DNA from: Bifidobacterium breve | GTDB taxonomy: Bacteria > Actinomycetota > Actinomycetes > S36-B12 | Length of the DNA stretch: 17,339 nt | Assembly: GCA_945900705.1 (NCBI GenBank) | Contig: CAMDKJ010000018.1 | Coordinates: 1-17,339 of the forward strand | Reading direction: 5' to 3' | In this document: one piece after another, positions 14,239-17,339 of the stretch | How positions within the stretch are numbered: position 1 is the first letter of the stretch | How the letters are laid out: every line of letters starts with the position of its first letter | Made by a program: the position numbers and the translations under genes | The notes under the pieces: generated by a model | What the model was told of the DNA's origin: nothing | The model's input: the letters and a program-made list of their open reading frames with translations, nothing else | Database searches by the model: none

Positions 14239-14344
14239 ACCACCTGGCGCAACTAAATCCCAGGTACGCAGCTGAATCCCAGGTACGCAGCTGAATCCCA
14301 GGTACGCAGCTGAATCCCAGGTACGCAGCTGAATCCCAGGTGGT
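14239..14344. repeat. 9-bp inverted repeat enclosing the tandem array
   Basis: ACCACCTGG at 14239-14247 and its exact reverse complement CCAGGTGGT at 14336-14344 bracket the 19-bp array. The right arm uses the last partial repeat unit, so part of the symmetry is built from the repeat itself. Confidence 0.6.
14258..14340. repeat. 19-bp tandem repeat, 4 full copies plus 7 bp
   Basis: The unit TCCCAGGTACGCAGCTGAA occurs head to tail at 14258, 14277, 14296 and 14315 without a single difference, followed by TCCCAGG. Each unit carries the palindrome CAGCTG. The identity of all copies suggests recent expansion by slippage; copy number may vary between strains. Confidence 0.95.
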
Positions 14345-14416
14345 TCTGCCAACGTCTAGGGGAGGGAGCCTTCGTGGCTCACGGTCCAAGTTGCGACCTG
14401 ACATTCCAGCATCGGC

Positions 14417-14622
14417 GAGCAGGTGCCCGATCCTTCCACCTGATGAAACCGTCAAAAATCGGCCCAGGAATGACGGTTCGAGCAGGTTCAAGGTCGACAC
14501 ATGACGGTTCGAGCAGGTGCCCGATCCTTCCACCTGCTGAAACCGTCAAAAATCGGCCCAGGAATGACGGTTCGAGCAGGTTTAAGGTCGACACATGACG
14601 GTTCGAGCAGGTTTAAGCCCCC
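14417..14622. repeat. 94-bp direct duplication with internal 31-bp subrepeat and hairpins
   Basis: Copy A spans 14417-14510 and copy B 14511-14604. They differ at only two positions (14443 A against 14537 C; 14489 C against 14583 T). A third start, GAGCAGGT at 14605, is cut short. Within each unit ATGACGGTTCGAGCAGGT appears twice, 31 bp apart (14470, 14501, 14564, 14595). Each unit holds an inverted repeat: in copy B, ACCTGCT-GA-AACCGTCA (14532-14548) pairs with 14565-14581 at 15 of 17 positions around a 16-nt loop. A second one, AGCAGGTG (14512-14519) with CACCTGCT (14531-14538), shares an arm with it. Confidence 0.9.
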
Positions 14623-14846
14623 GAGGTGGGTGCCGGGCCTAGGTAAAGAGGGACCGATGGAGGTAGCCCCGGGGCTCCGGGATGTCTCACGACAGCCTGA
14701 CAGGTAGGGGACCGCTGTTGGCCCGGGGCCAGTTTGGTTTTTGCCGGGCACATCGGCAGGAGATATTGCGGCAAATCGCACCTGGGCCCAAGGCCATGAG
14801 CCCGACGCCGCGGCCGACTGGCTCCGGGCCCCCGGAACTAGACCTG

Positions 14847-14873
14847 CTGGCACTCAAGTTGACAGAGTGCTAA
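14847..14873. promoter_or_regulatory. CIRCE element (HrcA operator) of groES
   Basis: CTGGCACTC, 9-nt spacer, GAGTGCTAA. The right half is a perfect match to the CIRCE consensus TTAGCACTC-N9-GAGTGCTAA and the left half differs at two positions. HrcA bound here would block the promoter, because the -35 box lies in the CIRCE spacer. hrcA is not in the window. Confidence 0.95.
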
Positions 14874-14887
14874 CGGACCCGTAATGT
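14859..14887 (+). promoter_or_regulatory. groES promoter, TTGACA-N17-TAATGT
   Basis: A perfect -35 TTGACA (14859-14864), 17-bp spacer and -10 TAATGT (14882-14887) predict transcription from about 14893-14895. It is the best housekeeping-type promoter in the window and is embedded in the CIRCE operator. Confidence 0.85.
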
Positions 14888-14894
14888 TCGGTCT

Positions 14895-14917
14895 GGCACT
14901 CCCCACCGGGGACTGCC
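14895..14917 (+). promoter_or_regulatory. hairpin at the predicted 5' end of groES mRNA
   Basis: GGCACTCCCC and GGGGACTGCC pair over 10 positions with one mismatch around the loop ACC. It begins at or within 1-2 nt of the predicted transcription start and echoes the CIRCE left arm (CTGGCACTC). A 5'-terminal stem would protect the mRNA or affect its start. Confidence 0.65.
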
Positions 14918-14972
14918 AACTATCAGCCACTCCCGCAAGGGAGCCATCCAACTCCTTCGGAGGGACGCCACA

Positions 14973-15272
14973 GTGTCGGTCTCCATCAAGCCGCTCGAGG
15001 ACCGCATCTTGGTCCAAACCCTAGAAGCCGAGCAGACCACTGCTTCTGGCCTCGTTATCCCAGACACCGCCAAGGAAAAGCCCCAAGAGGGCAAGGTCAT
15101 GGCGGTTGGCCCGGGTCGTTTCGACGAGGACGGTGCCAAGCGGATTCCGCTCGACATCAAGGTCGGCGACGTAGTCATCTACAGCAAGTACGGCGGCACC
15201 GAAGTCAAGTACAACAATGAGGAGTACTTGATCCTCTCGGCCCGCGACGTACTGGCAATCGTCGAGAAGTAG
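14973..15272 (+). CDS. groES: co-chaperonin GroES
   Basis: The 99-residue protein is full length: SIKPLEDRILVQTLEAEQ, mobile loop with TTASGLVIPDTAKEKPQ (about 19-37) that docks on GroEL, then EGKVMAVGPGR, VGDVVIYSKYGGTEVKY and the terminal ILSARDVLAIVEK. It forms the seven-subunit lid of the GroEL folding chamber in the cytoplasm. The start is GTG 14973 with GGAGG 9 nt upstream. Control is by the CIRCE-overlapped promoter. groEL follows 158 bp later, with a long hairpin between them, so the two are probably one heat-shock operon with unequal output. Confidence 0.97.
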   Translation: MSVSIKPLEDRILVQTLEAEQTTASGLVIPDTAKEKPQEGKVMAVGPGRFDEDGAKRIPLDIKVGDVVIYSKYGGTEVKYNNEEYLILSARDVLAIVEK

Positions 15273-15294
15273 TTCGACCCAAGCATCGTCTTTG

Positions 15295-15344
15295 ACGTAA
15301 GCCGCCCCGGTCACCGGTAGTACCGGGTGCCGGGGCGCTTACGT
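15295..15344 (+). terminator. long GC-rich hairpin between groES and groEL without U-tract
   Basis: ACGTAAGCCGCCCCGG (15295-15310) pairs with 15330-15344 along 15 bp with a single bulged C, and the inner part CACCGGTA/TACCGGGTG pairs further with another bulge. No run of T follows (TAGAAGG), so it is more likely an attenuator, an RNA-processing site or a 3'-end protector for groES than a full terminator. Confidence 0.75.
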
Positions 15345-15430
15345 TAGAAGGTCGCAGCACCTGAAGCACTTATAACTTCATTTATCCATCTTTAACCCTT
15401 GCTCATCCAAACCAGCAACGAAGGAAACCA

Positions 15431-17056
<1,626 letters not shown>

Positions 17057-17060
17057 AACT

Positions 17061-17107
17061 AAATAAAGTAGGGGCGCCGCGCAATGCGCGGCGCCCCTAC
17101 TTTATTT
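17061..17107. terminator. 22-bp perfect-stem bidirectional terminator after groEL and whiB
   Basis: Bases 17061-17082 and 17086-17107 are exact reverse complements (22 bp) around a 3-nt AAT loop. The core is GGGGCGCCGCGC and the outer part AAATAAAGTA, so each strand ends its stem in CTTTATTT, giving a U-rich 3' side in both directions. It starts 4 nt after the groEL stop and ends 19 nt from the stop of the convergent whiB gene. Confidence 0.95.
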
Positions 17108-17126
17108 GCTAGTAGTTTGAATTTGA

Positions 17127-17339
17127 CTAAGAGGCAACCCTGCGCCGGGCGTAGATGACCTCACGGTCTTCCTCAGAAAGTCCGCCCCATACGCCATATG
17201 GTTCGCGCACCTGTAGTGCGTGCTCTGCACACTTAATCTTGATGGGGCAGGTACCACAGATAGTCTTTGCGGCTTTTTCTCTGGCATTGCGGGCCGGGCC
17301 GCGCTCACCGTCGGGATGGAAGAAGGCCGATGGGTCCTC
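17127..17339 (-). CDS. whiB3: WhiB-family iron-sulfur transcription factor (WhiB3-like), partial
   Basis: Minus-strand frame from the window edge to TAG 17127-17129 gives 70 residues, beginning EDPSAFFHPDGERGPARN. It has three of the four cluster cysteines in ICGTCPIKIKC (CxxC then x5 C); the first would lie upstream, beyond the window. The turn YGVWGGLSEEDRE and a basic end ARRRVAS follow. These bind a [4Fe-4S] cluster and the sigma factor, and act as redox- or NO-responsive regulators. The FFHPDGERG and EPYGVWGG sequences and the place next to groEL1 match WhiB3 (Rv3416 beside Rv3417c, from memory). WhiB2/WhmD is the alternative. It shares the strong terminator with groEL. Confidence 0.88.
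   Translation of the reverse strand, partial: EDPSAFFHPDGERGPARNAREKAAKTICGTCPIKIKCAEHALQVREPYGVWGGLSEEDREVIYARRRVAS

Larger units (their letters stand above)
14231..14972. other. 740-bp gene-free region with repeats and groES control elements
   Basis: No reading frame here has a coding look on either strand. Open frames on the minus strand exist only because the repeats lack stops in some frames. From left to right it holds a 19-bp tandem array, a GAGCC-TTCGT-GGCTC mini-hairpin (14366-14380), a 94-bp duplication, a 12-bp perfect palindrome AGCCCCGGGGCT (14665-14676), about 170 bp in which I see nothing (14677-14846), and the groES promoter/operator. Confidence 0.75.

Noticed and set aside
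14417..14604. Integron attC-like or IS-end sites
   Set aside because: Imperfect inverted repeats are present, but there is no integrase or transposase gene, no gene cassette and no target-site duplication that I can see.
14417..14622. CRISPR array
   Set aside because: Only two units, directly abutting, with no unique spacers of even length and no cas genes nearby.
14167..14853. Minus-strand open frames of 61-121 aa over the repeats
   Set aside because: They are made of the 19-bp and 94-bp repeats read in rotating frames and have no ribosome-binding site or family resemblance.
15371..15376. TATAAC as a separate groEL promoter
   Set aside because: No acceptable -35 is found 16-18 bp upstream and no CIRCE accompanies it; kept only as a remote possibility.
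17102..17308. 68-aa minus-strand frame starting MSAARPAMPEK
   Set aside because: It is an out-of-frame shadow of the WhiB gene, which uses the frame with the CGTCPIKIKC cysteines.

Overview
The window comes from an actinobacterium (Actinomycetota, class Actinomycetes) of moderately high GC. The lineage markers are a DUF3117 micro-protein, a DUF3107 protein, a WhiB-type iron-sulfur regulator, and GroEL with a His-rich tail next to whiB. Many genes start at a GTG or ATG that lies 6-7 nt after a TANNNT -10 box, the pattern of leaderless transcripts common in this phylum. I cannot name the species; no rRNA, tRNA, plasmid, phage or transposase gene is visible.

Layout. 1-147: tail of a DivIVA-domain gene. 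148-455: wreck of an SRPBCC gene with two deletions. 521-688: DUF3117, followed by a very good hairpin terminator shared with the convergent O-methyltransferase gene (764-1411). 1507-3080: envelope-quality genes htrA and tatB. 3077-5996, minus strand: mrp/apbC (Fe-S carrier), a DUF1003 membrane protein and a PRC-barrel/MgtE-N/CBS protein. The gene order resembles my recollection of the Rv1209-Rv1232c block of Mycobacterium tuberculosis, but without sigE-rseA beside htrA. 6020-6946: EamA-type transporter, divergent from the CBS gene with overlapping -10 boxes. 7007-9633: probable operon of a CitE-like CoA-ester lyase, an acyl-CoA dehydrogenase and a Nudix hydrolase. 9614-11526, minus: DEAD-box RNA helicase plus a small RsbW-like ATPase. 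11571-14230: diiron ferritin-like protein, DUF3107, TetR regulator and alpha/beta hydrolase, again resembling a mycobacterial block (Rv3208-Rv3211).

14231-14972 is a 740-bp gene-free stretch and the most unusual part. It holds a 19-bp tandem array enclosed by an inverted repeat, and a 94-bp duplicated structured repeat whose unit folds into a long hairpin. It ends in the groES control region, where a CIRCE (HrcA) operator sits over the -35 box of a strong promoter, and a near-perfect hairpin lies at the predicted 5' end of the mRNA.

14973-17056: groES and groEL, separated by a long hairpin without a U-tract. 17061-17107: a 22-bp perfect terminator stem shared with the convergent whiB3-like gene, which runs off the window end.

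I found no convincing new multi-gene system. The best candidates for new biology are the structured repeats at 14258-14622, the overlapping divergent leaderless promoters near 6003-6012, and the layered groES/groEL control elements.
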